From NCBI RefSeq assembly GCF_014174355.1, contig NZ_JABEQF010000003.1, positions 186,001 through 250,000 on the forward strand: a stretch of DNA of 64,000 nt. The letters run 5' to 3'. Below, piece by piece: positions 28,450-38,385 of the stretch; the stretch's first letter is position 1, and the number at the start of each line of letters is the position of its first letter. The notes under the pieces are model-generated. The model saw nothing but the letters and a program-made list of their open reading frames with translations. It ran no database searches and was not told where the DNA came from. The position numbers and the translations under genes were made by a program. The stretch comes from Gluconacetobacter azotocaptans. Lineage in GTDB: Bacteria; Pseudomonadota; Alphaproteobacteria; Acetobacterales; Acetobacteraceae.

Positions 28450-29838
28450 ATGAATGCAATCTCGCCACCGTCCAAAGAAGCCATCCATCTGCGTTCGATC
28501 GTCATCGGCTGCCTGGCGGCGCTGGCCGGGCTGATGTCCGGCCTGGATATCGGCGTCATTTCCGGCGCGCTGGATTTCGTCGCCCGGGATTTCCACGCCT
28601 CGACCGTGGCGCAGGAATGGATCGTCAGCGCCATGATGGCGGGGGCTGCGGTCGGCGCGCTGGTGGCCGGCTGGATGTCGCATCATCTGGGACGCAAGCG
28701 GTCGCTGGTGATCGGGGCGGCCATCTTCATGGCCGGGTCGCTGGGCTGCGCGTTCGCCTGGTCCACGCCCAGCATCATCGCCGGCCGGGTGGTCATGGGC
28801 CTGGCCATCGGCATCGCGGCGTTCACCGCGCCGCTGTACCTGTCCGAAATCGCCAACGAGCGCGTGCGCGGGGCGATGATCTCGACCTACCAGCTGATGA
28901 TCACCGTGGGCATCTTCCTGGCGTTCGTCAGCGACACGCTGTTCAGCTACAGCGGCAACTGGCGCTGGATGTTCGGGGTGGCGGCCATTCCGGCGGGTCT
29001 GTTCCTGATCGGGGTGCTGTTCCTGCCGTTCAGCCCGCGCTGGCTGATGATGAAGGGACGCCGGCAGGAAGCGCTGGAGGTCCTGCGCACCCTGCGCGCC
29101 AGCCCGCAGGAGGCCTCGCGGGAAATCCGCGACATCAGCGCGCAGCTTCAGCAGAAGCAGCACGGCTTCGCGCTGCTGCGCGGCAACCGGAATTTCCGCC
29201 GGTCGATCCTGCTGGGCATCCTGCTGCAGATCATGCAGCAGCTGGCCGGGATCAATGTGGTGATGTACTACGCGCCGAAGATCTTCGCCCTGGCCGGCTA
29301 TGTCGGCCCGGCGCAATTGTGGTGCACCGCCATCGTCGGGCTGGTGAACATGCTGGCGACCTTCGTGGCCGTGGGGCTGGTCGACCGGTGGGGACGCAAG
29401 CCGATCCTGTATACCGGCTTCGTGGTCATGACCTTCGGCATGGGCGCGCTGGGCCTGATCATCGACCGCGGGGTCGCCAGCCAGACGACGCAGATCCTGT
29501 CGGTGTTCATGCTGCTGGTCTACATCACCGGCTTCGCCATGTCGGCCGGCCCGCTGATCTGGGTCCTGTGTTCCGAGGTCCAGCCGCTGACCGGCCGCGA
29601 CCTAGGCATCGCCATCTCGACCCTGACCAACTGGCTGAGCAACATGGCCGTGGGCGCGACGTTCCTGACCCTGCTGCAGACGCTGGGCAACGGGCCGACC
29701 TTCTGGCTGTTCGCGGGCTTCAACGCCCTGTTCGTCGTGCTGACGTGGCTGTTCGTGCCCGAAACCAAGGGCATGTCGCTGGAAGCGATCGAACATCGGC
29801 TGATGACCGGCATCCGCCTGCGCGACATCGGCCGGTGA
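28450..29838 (+). CDS. Sugar porter family MFS transporter (GalP/XylE-like)
   Basis: About 462 residues with twelve hydrophobic helices. Signatures are SGLDIGVISGALDF, HHLGRKRS, FSPRWLMMKGR, LAGINVVMYYAPKIF, DRWGRKP and the terminal VPETKGMSLEAIE. The QQLAGINVVMYYAP motif is the sugar-binding segment of E. coli GalP/XylE-type proton symporters, so a hexose or pentose is the likely substrate. It differs from the sugar porter at 19201, whose matching segment is less conserved (CGGLEMMIYYAP). AAGAAAAAAGG lies before the ATG. Confidence 0.93.
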   Translation: MNAISPPSKEAIHLRSIVIGCLAALAGLMSGLDIGVISGALDFVARDFHASTVAQEWIVSAMMAGAAVGALVAGWMSHHLGRKRSLVIGAAIFMAGSLGCAFAWSTPSIIAGRVVMGLAIGIAAFTAPLYLSEIANERVRGAMISTYQLMITVGIFLAFVSDTLFSYSGNWRWMFGVAAIPAGLFLIGVLFLPFSPRWLMMKGRRQEALEVLRTLRASPQEASREIRDISAQLQQKQHGFALLRGNRNFRRSILLGILLQIMQQLAGINVVMYYAPKIFALAGYVGPAQLWCTAIVGLVNMLATFVAVGLVDRWGRKPILYTGFVVMTFGMGALGLIIDRGVASQTTQILSVFMLLVYITGFAMSAGPLIWVLCSEVQPLTGRDLGIAISTLTNWLSNMAVGATFLTLLQTLGNGPTFWLFAGFNALFVVLTWLFVPETKGMSLEAIEHRLMTGIRLRDIGR

Positions 29839-29842
29839 GACT

Positions 29843-29901
29843 GGTTCAAGGGGCTTTGCCCCTTGAACCCCATCAAAGGCGACGCCTTTGAAATCCAGTC
29901 G
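29843..29901. repeat. Modular intergenic palindrome repeat, copy G
   Basis: GGTTCAAGGGGC-TTT-GCCCCTTGAACC forms a perfect 12-bp stem (29843-29869); CAAAGGC-GAC-GCCTTTG follows (29874-29890), then AAATCCAGTCGTC. Nearly identical to copy L at 56672. It separates convergent genes. Confidence 0.82.
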
Positions 29902-30867
29902 TCAAGAGGCCAGGAACGTGTCCGCGTACAGGGCCAGCACGGCGGCGGTGTCCACATCGACCGCCACCGACTGGGACGGGTAAGGGTCCCAGGCGGGCGA
30001 GGGCGGGCAGAGGGCGCCCTCGGGCTTCTGGATGGTCTGGCCGTCGGCGATGCCGCCGCACACCACCCGTACGGGTCCGCGCCGCCGGGTGAACAATTCC
30101 GGGGCGATCACGTTGATCACCGCCAGGCTGTCATGGGCGAAAATCCCCGCCAGCCCGCGCGTGCGTTCGTGGAAATCCTGGTAGAACCGCGACACCGCGC
30201 GCAGGAACGTCCCATCCGTGCCGCCCTGCGCGCCCAGCCGGTCCAGATAGGCCGCATCCATCACGACCTGCTGCGTGACGTCCAGGCCCAGCAGCGTGAC
30301 AGGCCATGCCGCCGTCAGCACGGCGTCGGCGGCCTCGGGGTCCGCCAGGATATTGGCCTCGGCCACCGGGGTCATGTTGCCGGCATGGCCGCGCGTGCCG
30401 AACGCGCCGCCCATGATGCTGACCCCGGCGACCAGGCCGGCGATCGCCGGATCGTGGCGCAGGGCCAGCGCCAGATTGGTCAGCGGACCCACGGCGATCA
30501 GGGTGACCTCGCCCGGATGCGCCCGTACCAGATCGACGATCACCTGCCAGGCCGGCCGCGGGTCGGACGCGCGCGCCATGCTCTGGGGCAGCGTCAGGTC
30601 GCCGATGCCGTTCGCGCCATGGACATGCGGCGCCCCCAGGCCGGCAGGCCGATCCAGCGGCGTCGCCGCCCCGCGCGCGACCGGCGCGGCCAGGCCCATC
30701 CAGTCGGCCAGCCACAGCGCGTTGCGGGTGACGGTATCGACGTCGAGGTTGCCGTGCACGGTGGTGATCGCCAGCAGGTCGAATTCCGGACGGCGCGTCA
30801 GGAAGCGCAGCGCCATGGCGTCGTCCACGCCCGGATCGGTGTCGAAGATGACTTTGTATCGCGGCAA
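29902..30867 (-). CDS. Inosine-uridine-preferring nucleoside hydrolase
   Basis: About 321 residues. The calcium-binding N-terminal motif DTDPGVDDAMAL is intact, with TVHGN and GPLTNLALAL and MGGAFG further on, all typical of the IUNH family. It cleaves the N-glycosidic bond of nucleosides to base and ribose for salvage. No signal peptide is present. The gene stands alone between two repeat clusters (copies G and H). Confidence 0.94.
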   Translation of the reverse strand: MPRYKVIFDTDPGVDDAMALRFLTRRPEFDLLAITTVHGNLDVDTVTRNALWLADWMGLAAPVARGAATPLDRPAGLGAPHVHGANGIGDLTLPQSMARASDPRPAWQVIVDLVRAHPGEVTLIAVGPLTNLALALRHDPAIAGLVAGVSIMGGAFGTRGHAGNMTPVAEANILADPEAADAVLTAAWPVTLLGLDVTQQVVMDAAYLDRLGAQGGTDGTFLRAVSRFYQDFHERTRGLAGIFAHDSLAVINVIAPELFTRRRGPVRVVCGGIADGQTIQKPEGALCPPSPAWDPYPSQSVAVDVDTAAVLALYADTFLAS

Positions 30868-30892
30868 AATGATCCCCTTTCTGACGTCATGC

Positions 30893-30982
30893 AGGGGGCA
30901 GTCGCCCCCTTCACGCCCGGACTTGAACCCTGGGTTTGCAAAGGGCGACCGCCCTTTGCCGGGGCTTGGGGCAGCGCCCCAA
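30893..30982. repeat. Modular intergenic palindrome repeat, copy H
   Basis: Three modules: GGGGGC/GCCCCC (30894-30909), GCAAAGGGCG/CGCCCTTTGC (30938-30959) and TTGGGGC/GCCCCAA (30966-30982). It lies between the folC stop and the nucleoside hydrolase start. Confidence 0.75.
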
Positions 30983-30984
30983 AC

Positions 30985-32301
30985 TTAACTGGCGGTCCAC
31001 CCGTCCTGCGCCAGCGCCACCCCGGCCAGATACAGGCTGCCGCAGATCACGACCCGGGCCGGCGGCCCCGATGCCCCCTCGGCCAGCCGCGCCAGTGCGT
31101 CGCGCACCGTCGGCCCGGGGGTCGCCCGGCCCGCCGACGCGGCGATGATGGCCTCGACCGGCAGGGCCAGATGCTGACCGGGTTCGGCCACCGCCTGGAC
31201 GCTGGCGGCATGCGGCAGCATCGGCGACAGGAAGCCCGAAGCGTCCTTGGTCTGCTTCATGCCGACCACCAGATGGACCGGCCGGTCCGCCCAGCGCCCC
31301 AGCATATCCGCCAGCGCCTGGCCCGCGCCGGGATTGTGCCCGCCGTCCAGCCACAGTTCCCATCCCGGCGGCAGCATCGCGGCCAGGTCCCCGGTCAGGC
31401 GTTGCAGGCGGGCGGGCCATGTCGTGCGGGCGATCCCGGCCCAGCCCGCCTCGGGCACCGGCAGCCCGCCGGCCCGCAGCGCCGCGACGGCCAGGCCGGC
31501 ATTGTCGATCTGATGCGTGCCCGCCAGCGAGGGCGGCGGCAGGTCCAGCGCCCCCTGCGCGTCGGCATAGCGCAGGCCGCCCGCCACGGGTTCGATCGTC
31601 CAGTCCTCGTCGCGTACCAGCAGGCGCGCGCCTTGCCGCGCGGCGGTCTCGCGCAGCACGGCCATGGCCTCGGCTGCCTGCCGGCCGGTCACGACGGGTA
31701 CGCCGGGCTTCATGATGCCGGCCTTCTCGCCCGCGATGACGGCCAGGCTGTCGCCCAGGAACGCCTCGTGATCCATGGAAATCGACGCGATCGCGCAGGC
31801 GGCGGGCCGCGCCAGCACGTTGGTGGCGTCGAAGCGCCCGCCCAGCCCGACCTCGATCACCGCCAGATCGGCCGGATGACGGGCGAACAGCACGAACCCG
31901 GCAGCGGTCAGGACCTCGAACACCGTGATCGGCGCCCCGTCATTGACGCGCTCGACCTCCTCCAGCACCGCGACCAGTTCGTCGGTCGACACGATGCGCC
32001 CGGCGACGCGGAAGCGTTCGGTGACATCGACCAGATGCGGTGACGTCATGACATGCACGCGCCAGCCCGCCGCCTCGCCGATGGCGCGCAGGGTGGCGCA
32101 GGTGCTGCCCTTGCCGTTGGTACCGGCGACATGGATCACCGGCGGCAGGTGTTGCTCGGGGTGGCCCAGCCGCGCCAGCAACCCTTCCAGCCGGCCGAGC
32201 GACAGGTCGATCAGCGCGGGATAGAGCCGGTTCAGCCGTTCCAGGACGGCCCCGGCGCGCCCGACGAATTCCGGCCCCAGCGTGGCCCCACCTGTGGACA
32301 T
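30985..32301 (-). CDS. folC: Bifunctional folylpolyglutamate/dihydrofolate synthase FolC
   Basis: About 438 residues. The ATP-binding loop is VAGTNGKGSTCATL, followed by SPHLVDVTERFRV and a Mur-ligase-like C-terminal domain with LDGGHNPGAG. It adds glutamate to dihydropteroate or folates. It starts 11 bases after accD ends, in the alphaproteobacterial order trpB-trpA-accD-folC, so it is probably expressed as part of that transcript. Confidence 0.95.
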   Translation of the reverse strand: MSTGGATLGPEFVGRAGAVLERLNRLYPALIDLSLGRLEGLLARLGHPEQHLPPVIHVAGTNGKGSTCATLRAIGEAAGWRVHVMTSPHLVDVTERFRVAGRIVSTDELVAVLEEVERVNDGAPITVFEVLTAAGFVLFARHPADLAVIEVGLGGRFDATNVLARPAACAIASISMDHEAFLGDSLAVIAGEKAGIMKPGVPVVTGRQAAEAMAVLRETAARQGARLLVRDEDWTIEPVAGGLRYADAQGALDLPPPSLAGTHQIDNAGLAVAALRAGGLPVPEAGWAGIARTTWPARLQRLTGDLAAMLPPGWELWLDGGHNPGAGQALADMLGRWADRPVHLVVGMKQTKDASGFLSPMLPHAASVQAVAEPGQHLALPVEAIIAASAGRATPGPTVRDALARLAEGASGPPARVVICGSLYLAGVALAQDGWTAS

Positions 32302-32312
32302 GGCGGCGCGGG

Positions 32313-33191
32313 TCAGGCCGCCGGACGCAGGGCGGACGCGATCTGCCGATGGTTCAGCAGGCCAATCAGGCGGCCCAGCATTTCGGGCAGTTCGGGGCGC
32401 TTGACGACCATGTCCACCATGCCGTGATCCAGCAGGTATTCCGCGCGCTGGAACCCCTCGGGCAGCTTCTCGCGCACCGTGTCCTCGATCACGCGCTGGC
32501 CGGCGAAGCCGATCAGGGCGTTGGGTTCGCTGATCTGCACGTCGCCCAGCATGGCGAAGGAGGCGGTGACGCCGCCGGTCGTCGGGTTGGTCAGCACCAC
32601 CAGATACGGCAGCCCGGCCTCGCGCAGCATCTGCACCGCCGCCGTGGTGCGCGGCATCTGCATCAGGCTGATCATGCCTTCCTGCATGCGCGCCCCGCCC
32701 GAGGCGGTGAAGACCACCAGCGGCGCCTTCTGCAGCACCGCCAGCCGCGCCGCCGCCACGAAGGCCTCGCCCAGGGCGGCGCCCATGGTGCCGGCGATGA
32801 ATTCGAACGCCATCACCGCCACGACGGCGTCATGACCGCCGATCTTGCCGTGCGCCACGGCCATGGATTCGTCCAGCTGCGACTTCGCGCGCTCGTCCTT
32901 CAGGCGCTCGGTGTAGCGTTTGCGGTCGCGGAACGACAGTGGATCGACCGCCACCTTGGGCAGGTCGATCTGCGTGTAGGCGCCGTCGTCGAAGGTCCAG
33001 CCGAACCGTTCGGCCACCGAGGCGCGCATGTGATGACCGCAATGCGGGCAGACATTCATCGCCTTGTGCAGATCCTTGACCAGAACCATCTGGCTGCAGG
33101 ATTCGCAGTTGGTCCACAGATTGTCCGGCACCTCGCGCTTGAGCAGACCGCGGATCTTGGGGCGGACGTACTCGGTCAGCCAGCTCATCAC
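32313..33191 (-). CDS. accD: Acetyl-CoA carboxylase carboxyltransferase subunit beta AccD
   Basis: About 292 residues. A four-Cys zinc finger (CESCSQM ... CPHCGHH) at residues 27-50 and the carboxyltransferase motifs TASGGARMQEGMISL and NPTTGGVTASFAMLGD are intact. With AccA it transfers carboxyl from biotin to acetyl-CoA to start fatty acid synthesis. It lies between trpA and folC; 131 bases separate it from trpA, including the palindrome CGGCCCCGGGGGCCG, so partial uncoupling from trp expression is possible. Confidence 0.97.
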   Translation of the reverse strand: MMSWLTEYVRPKIRGLLKREVPDNLWTNCESCSQMVLVKDLHKAMNVCPHCGHHMRASVAERFGWTFDDGAYTQIDLPKVAVDPLSFRDRKRYTERLKDERAKSQLDESMAVAHGKIGGHDAVVAVMAFEFIAGTMGAALGEAFVAAARLAVLQKAPLVVFTASGGARMQEGMISLMQMPRTTAAVQMLREAGLPYLVVLTNPTTGGVTASFAMLGDVQISEPNALIGFAGQRVIEDTVREKLPEGFQRAEYLLDHGMVDMVVKRPELPEMLGRLIGLLNHRQIASALRPAA

Positions 33192-33322
33192 ATCTCTCCA
33201 TGACGCAGGGCGCGATCGCCCCCGAAACCTGCCTCATTACAGGGTGGGGGCCGGGAACGCCAGATCTGCCGTCGGTAAGGACGGCCCCGGGGGCCGCCTC
33301 AGGGTCGTCGGGGGGCGGCCGC

Positions 33323-34159
33323 TCAGCCCCGCGCGGCGCGCACCGCGTGGGACAGGTCGCCCAGTTGCGCCAGCACGCGGGGCAGCGTGTCGGCGGTGGC
33401 GCGCCCGTCTTCGTCCAGCGTGTCTTCCAGCGTGGCGAGCAGGGCCGAGGCCACGACCGCCGCGTCGGCGACCCGCACCGCCGCCGCCGCCTGGTCGGGC
33501 GTGCGGATGCCGAACCCGATGGCCACCGGCAGGTCGGTCGCCGCCCGCAGGCGCGGCAGGGCGGCGGCCAGTTCGTCGCTGCTGGCGGTGCGCGTGCCGG
33601 TGACGCCGGTGATGCTGACGTAATAGACGAAGCCCGAGGCATGGTCGAAGACCACCGGCAGGCGCGCATCCGTCGTGGTGGGGGCCACCAGCCGCACGAT
33701 GTCCAGCCCTTTGGCGGCGGCCGGGCCTTCCAGCAGGTCGGCCTCCTCGGGCGGCAGGTCGACGATAATCAGCCCGTCCACTCCGGCCCGTGCCGCGTCG
33801 GCGCAGAACCGCTCCGGCCCGTAGGCCCCGATCGGGTTCAGATAGCCCATCAGCACGATGGGGGTGTCGGAATCGCCTTCGCGAAAGCGGCCGACCATCT
33901 CCAGCACCTTTGCCACGGTGGAGCCCCCCTTCAGGCCCCGGCGTGCGGCGGCCTGGATGATGGGCCCGTCGGCGCTGGGGTCGCTGAAGGGCACCCCGAT
34001 CTCGATCAGGTCGGCGCCGGCCCCGGGCATGGCGCGCAGCAGCGCCAGCGAGGTGTCGTAATCGGGGTCGCAGGCCTGCAGGTAGGGAATGAGGGCGCCG
34101 CGTCCCTGCTCCTTCAGCGCGGCGAAGCGCCGGGCGATACGGCTTGAGGGGCGGCTCAC
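33323..34159 (-). CDS. trpA: Tryptophan synthase alpha subunit TrpA
   Basis: About 278 residues from GTG 34159, which overlaps the trpB stop as GTGA (translational coupling). The catalytic Glu lies in [18 protein letters not shown] and the second acid in [23 protein letters not shown] is the phosphate-binding loop. It cleaves indole-3-glycerol phosphate and channels indole to TrpB. The open frame runs much further upstream inside trpB and is not coding there. Confidence 0.96.
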   Translation of the reverse strand: MSRPSSRIARRFAALKEQGRGALIPYLQACDPDYDTSLALLRAMPGAGADLIEIGVPFSDPSADGPIIQAAARRGLKGGSTVAKVLEMVGRFREGDSDTPIVLMGYLNPIGAYGPERFCADAARAGVDGLIIVDLPPEEADLLEGPAAAKGLDIVRLVAPTTTDARLPVVFDHASGFVYYVSITGVTGTRTASSDELAAALPRLRAATDLPVAIGFGIRTPDQAAAAVRVADAAVVASALLATLEDTLDEDGRATADTLPRVLAQLGDLSHAVRAARG

Positions 34160-35424
34160 AATGTCACTCCCAGATGTGCGGCGACGGTGAAGATATCCTT
34201 GTCGCCCCGGCCAGACACGTTCAGCACGATCAGGGTTTCGGGGTCCAGGGTGGGCGCGATCCTGGCCACATGCGCCAGCGCGTGCGAACATTCCAGCGCC
34301 GGGATGATGCCCTCGGTGCGGGTGCAGAGCTGGAAGGCCGCCAGGGCCTCGTCGTCGGTCGCGCCGACATATTCGGCCCGCCCGATCTCGTGCAGCCAGG
34401 AATGTTCCGGCCCGATGCCCGGATAATCCAGGCCGGCGCTGATGGAATGGGCTTCGTCGATCTGGCCGTCGGCATCCTGCAGCAGGTAGGTGCGGTTGCC
34501 GTGCAGCACGCCCGGCCGCCCCCGCAGGATCGAGGCCGCGGTCTCGCCGCTGTCCAGGCCCCGGCCGGCGGCCTCGACGCCGATCAGGCGCACCGACGCA
34601 TCGTCGAGGAACGGGTGGAAGATGCCCATGGCGTTGGACCCGCCGCCGATGGCCGCCACGATGATGTCGGGCAGGCGGCCCTCGGCCGCATGCATCTGCT
34701 GGCGCGTTTCCTCGCCGATCACCGACTGGAAGTCGCGGACCATCTCGGGATAGGGGTGCGGCCCCGCCACCGTGCCGACCAGGAAATAGGTGTCGCGGAC
34801 ATTGGTGACCCAGTCGCGCATCGCCTCGTTCATCGCGTCCTTCAGCGTGCCGGCGCCCGATGTCACGGGCACGACCTCGGCGCCCAGCAGGCGCATGCGG
34901 AACACGTTGGGCTTCTGCCGCTCGACGTCGGTGGCGCCCATGTAGATGACGCATTTCATGCCGAACAGGGCGCAGACCGTGGCGGTGGCGACCCCGTGCT
35001 GGCCGGCGCCGGTCTCGGCGACGATGCGGGTGCGGCCCATGCGGCGGGCCAGCAGGATCTGGCCCATGACGTTGTTGAGCTTGTGCGAACCGGTGTGGTT
35101 CAGCTCCTCGCGCTTCATGTAGATCTTGGCGCCGCCCAGTTCCTGCGTCAGGCGATGGGCGAACCACAGCGGGCTGGGACGGCCGACGTAATCCTTGAGG
35201 TAATAGTCCAGCTCGCGCCGGAAGGCCGGGTCGGCCTTGGCTTCGGCATAGGCCTGGTCCAGTTCCAGCACCAGCGGCATCAGCGTCTCGGCCACGAAGC
35301 GGCCGCCGAAGATACCGAAGCGGCCCCGTGCGTCCGGCCCGCTGCGCAGGCTGTTGGGCCTGGCCGGCGCGTCCCCTGCCGGTGTCCCGTCGGGCTGCGT
35401 CTCCTGCATGTCTGCTGCGCTCAC
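34156..35424 (-). CDS. trpB: Tryptophan synthase beta subunit TrpB
   Basis: About 422 residues. The pyridoxal-phosphate Lys is in [10 protein letters not shown], and the phosphate loop is GGGSNAMG. It joins indole and serine to tryptophan. GTG 35424 has GGAG seven bases upstream and is my preferred start; ATG 35409 (MQETQPD) is an alternative. The next gene upstream is the divergent corA, so trpF, which commonly precedes trpB in Alphaproteobacteria, is not in this cluster. Confidence 0.96.
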   Translation of the reverse strand: MSAADMQETQPDGTPAGDAPARPNSLRSGPDARGRFGIFGGRFVAETLMPLVLELDQAYAEAKADPAFRRELDYYLKDYVGRPSPLWFAHRLTQELGGAKIYMKREELNHTGSHKLNNVMGQILLARRMGRTRIVAETGAGQHGVATATVCALFGMKCVIYMGATDVERQKPNVFRMRLLGAEVVPVTSGAGTLKDAMNEAMRDWVTNVRDTYFLVGTVAGPHPYPEMVRDFQSVIGEETRQQMHAAEGRLPDIIVAAIGGGSNAMGIFHPFLDDASVRLIGVEAAGRGLDSGETAASILRGRPGVLHGNRTYLLQDADGQIDEAHSISAGLDYPGIGPEHSWLHEIGRAEYVGATDDEALAAFQLCTRTEGIIPALECSHALAHVARIAPTLDPETLIVLNVSGRGDKDIFTVAAHLGVTL

Positions 35425-35663
35425 GTCGTTCTCCAGAAGCCTTCGGATACGGGCGGGAATCCCCGCCGTCCGCCGGTGCGCCCCACGCGGCGGCGTAGCG
35501 TGTTCTGGACCGAGTGCCGGAAAATTACCAGTCTCCTGTACCGTCCCCATGCCCCGATGCCCGGCCCGGCGTCATTTGACAGGCGCGCCACGGCACCGGA
35601 TATCTTGGCCTGGCTCCGGGGTCTGGCCCTGGGTTTGACCGGAACCGGAGGGATAAGGACGGC

Positions 35664-36635
35664 ATGTTTCTTGCGCACAGGCCCGGCGCGCCCGCGCAGA
35701 CCATCACGGGCGAGGCCGACGCAGCCAACACCCCCTGGCTGGACCTGCTGGACCCGACCCCCGACGAGCAGGCCCTGGCCGCCCGCATCACCGGCCAGCG
35801 CATCCCGACCCGCGACGACCTGGAGGAAATCGAAAGTTCGTCGCGCCTGTTCATGGAAGACGAGGCCGTCTATCTGTCCACGCCGCTGGTCCGGCGGATG
35901 CAGGACAATTTCTTCGTCTCGCCCGTCGGCTTCATCCTGTCGCGCGACCGGCTGCTGACGATCCGCTTCACCGCGTACTCGGCGTTCGACCTGGTGGCCC
36001 GCCAGATCGCCGACCGCCAGGACAAGCTGAGCGGCGACGAGGTCTCGGTTCTGCTGATGGAAGCGGTCGTGGACCGGCTGGCCGACATCCTGGAACATCT
36101 GGGGCAGTCGCTGGACACCCTGTCGCGCGAGGTGTTCCGGGCCGACCAGCCCAGCGCGGGGAAGGGCGACATGATCCTGCGCACGCTGCTGCGGCGGGTC
36201 GGGCGATCCGGCGACCTGGCCTCGTCGGTGCGCGACAGCCTGCTGGGGATGGAGCGGATCGCGATCTTCGTCAGCGAGAACAAGAAGCACGATCTGTCCG
36301 AACGGCTGCGCGCCCGCCTGGCCACCGTCGCGCGGGATATCGGGTCGCTGAACGATTTCGTGTCCCAGACGTCGAACAAGGTACAGTTCCTGCTGGACGC
36401 CACGCTGGGCTTTATCAGCATCGAACAGAATAACGGCATGAAGATCCTGACCGTCGTCAGCTTCATCGGCGTCGCCCCGACGCTGGTGGCCGGGATCTAC
36501 GGCATGAATTTCCACGATATTCCCGAACTGGGCTGGCGCTACGGCTACTGGTATTCGCTGGCGCTGATGGCGGCGACGGTCATCGTGCCGCTGTTGTGGT
36601 TCTGGAAGCGGGGATGGCTGGGTCCAGGCCGCTGA
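35664..36635 (+). CDS. corA: Magnesium transporter CorA
   Basis: About 323 residues. A long soluble N-terminal domain is followed by two C-terminal helices; the pore signature GMN occurs in AGIYGMNFHDIPELGW at the end of the first helix, and the tail is basic (WKRGW). It is a pentameric inner-membrane channel for Mg2+ (also Co2+, Ni2+). It is divergent from trpB with about 240 bases between them. The GMN loop is intact. Confidence 0.94.
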   Translation: MFLAHRPGAPAQTITGEADAANTPWLDLLDPTPDEQALAARITGQRIPTRDDLEEIESSSRLFMEDEAVYLSTPLVRRMQDNFFVSPVGFILSRDRLLTIRFTAYSAFDLVARQIADRQDKLSGDEVSVLLMEAVVDRLADILEHLGQSLDTLSREVFRADQPSAGKGDMILRTLLRRVGRSGDLASSVRDSLLGMERIAIFVSENKKHDLSERLRARLATVARDIGSLNDFVSQTSNKVQFLLDATLGFISIEQNNGMKILTVVSFIGVAPTLVAGIYGMNFHDIPELGWRYGYWYSLALMAATVIVPLLWFWKRGWLGPGR

Positions 36636-36700
36636 TTTCATGGGGGGCGGCCCAACGAAGGGGCCGCGCGCAGGCGTGAACGCCCGCGCCCGCGCCGGCC

Positions 36701-36729
36701 TTGACCTTTCGGACGGGCATCCCTACTGT
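36701..36729 (+). promoter_or_regulatory. Sigma-70-type promoter of rho
   Basis: TTGACC (36701-36706), a 17-base spacer, and TACTGT (36724-36729) upstream of rho. It predicts a 5' leader of about 155 bases, consistent with leader-based autoregulation of rho in other bacteria. Confidence 0.6.
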
Positions 36730-36892
36730 CGCAGTCATCGCTGACGAACTTCACCCGTCACGCGCCCCCTCCGTCTGGAACGATGTTGACCAGTTTCCGG
36801 TTTGTCCGGTCATTCGGCAGGTGTCCATGCACCTTCCTTCGGGTCAACCTGTTCTCTCCCCGATCGTGACCTGCCCATTCAAGGCATCGTGA

Positions 36893-38194
36893 ATGCATCT
36901 CGCCGAACTCAAGGCCAAAACGCCCGCAGACCTTCTGGCCTACGCCGAAAGCCTGCAAATCGAAAACGCGTCGTCCCTGCGCAAGCAGGACATGTTGTTC
37001 GCCATCCTCAAGACCCTTGCCGACAATGATCAGGCGATCCATGGCGAGGGCACGCTGGAAATCCTGCCCGACGGCTTCGGTTTCCTGCGCTCGCCGGAAG
37101 CCAACTACCTGCCGGGCCCGGACGATATTTATATCTCGCCCAGCCAGGTGCGGCGTTTCGGCCTGCGGACCGGCGACACCGTCGAGGGGCAGATCCGCGC
37201 CCCGCGCGACGGCGAACGGTATTTCGCGCTGCTCAAGGTCAACACGATCAATTTCGAGCCGCCCGAGGCCGTCCGCCACCGGATCAATTTCGACAATCTG
37301 ACGCCCCTCTACCCCGAGCGCCGGCTGAAGATGGAGGTCGAGGCCAACGCCGTCGGCGGTGAACCCGAAAAGGGCACCAAGGGCAGCAAGGGCCAGACCA
37401 AGGATTTCACCCCCCGCGTCATCGACCTGGTCTCGCCGATCGGCATGGGCCAGCGCGCCCTTATCGTGGCCCCGCCGCGCACCGGCAAGACCGTGATGCT
37501 GCAAAGCATCGCCTCGTCGATTTCCGCCAACCACCCCGAAGTCTTCCTGATCGTCCTGCTGATCGACGAACGGCCGGAAGAAGTCACGGACATGGCACGC
37601 TCGGTCCGGGGCGAGGTCGTGTCCTCGACCTTCGACGAACCGGCGACCCGTCACGTCCAGGTGACCGAGATGGTGCTGGAAAAGGCCAAGCGCCTGGTCG
37701 AGCACAAGCGTGATGTCGTCATCCTGCTGGATTCCATCACCCGCCTGGCCCGCGCCTACAACACCGTCGTGCCCTCGTCGGGCAAGGTGCTGACCGGCGG
37801 CGTGGACGCCAACGCCCTGCAGCGGCCCAAGCGCTTCTTCGGCGCGGCCCGCAATATCGAGGAAGGCGGATCGCTGACGATCATCGCCACCGCGCTGATC
37901 GACACCGGCAGCCGCATGGACGAGGTCATCTTCGAGGAATTCAAGGGTACCGGTAACTCGGAACTCATCCTCGACCGCAAGCTGGCCGACAAGCGCACCT
38001 TCCCCGCCATCGACATCACCAAGAGCGGCACCCGCAAGGAAGAGCTTCTGGTCGAACGGTCCGAACTGTCGAAGATGTGGGTCCTGCGCCGCATCCTGGC
38101 CCCGATGGGGACGATGGATGCGATGGATTTCCTGCTGGACAAGCTGAAGTACAGCAAGACCAACCGCGATTTCTTCGACGCGATGAATACCTGA
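36893..38194 (+). CDS. rho: Transcription termination factor Rho
   Basis: About 433 residues. An N-terminal Rho domain ([19 protein letters not shown]) precedes the cold-shock-like RNA-binding region ([25 protein letters not shown] is split over residues 55-80) and the hexameric ATPase with Walker [11 protein letters not shown] and Walker [14 protein letters not shown]. It terminates untranslated transcripts. A strong hairpin terminator follows. In many Alphaproteobacteria rho lies next to mnmE; here five other genes intervene. Confidence 0.98.
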   Translation: MHLAELKAKTPADLLAYAESLQIENASSLRKQDMLFAILKTLADNDQAIHGEGTLEILPDGFGFLRSPEANYLPGPDDIYISPSQVRRFGLRTGDTVEGQIRAPRDGERYFALLKVNTINFEPPEAVRHRINFDNLTPLYPERRLKMEVEANAVGGEPEKGTKGSKGQTKDFTPRVIDLVSPIGMGQRALIVAPPRTGKTVMLQSIASSISANHPEVFLIVLLIDERPEEVTDMARSVRGEVVSSTFDEPATRHVQVTEMVLEKAKRLVEHKRDVVILLDSITRLARAYNTVVPSSGKVLTGGVDANALQRPKRFFGAARNIEEGGSLTIIATALIDTGSRMDEVIFEEFKGTGNSELILDRKLADKRTFPAIDITKSGTRKEELLVERSELSKMWVLRRILAPMGTMDAMDFLLDKLKYSKTNRDFFDAMNT

Positions 38195-38220
38195 CCGGCA
38201 GATCCACGCCGCACGGAAAG

Positions 38221-38254
38221 ACCCCGGTACCGGATGACGGTACCGGGGTTTTTT
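38221..38254 (+). terminator. Rho-independent terminator after rho
   Basis: Arms ACCCCGGTACC (38221-38231) and GGTACCGGGGT (38239-38249) pair perfectly over 11 bp around a 7-base loop, followed by a T-run to 38254. Confidence 0.92.
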
Positions 38255-38385
38255 CATGGGCGATGTAAAAACGGTGATTGGGGCAGCCCCCAGTCGAACA
38301 GGCCTGCATGGCGTCAATGACGCGTGCGTCTTCCCAGCGTGCCGCCCGCACCCATCATCGTCATTCAAATCATACCGGACGTGGC

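Noticed and set aside
26023-29316. Very long minus-strand open frame (about 1,097 codons)
   Set aside because: It is antisense to zur, an asparaginase and a sugar porter, each with clear family motifs; long antisense frames are expected at this GC content.
34160-35167. Upstream extension of the trpA frame to 614 codons
   Set aside because: It overlaps trpB in another frame; TrpA homology starts at GTG 34159, coupled to the trpB stop.
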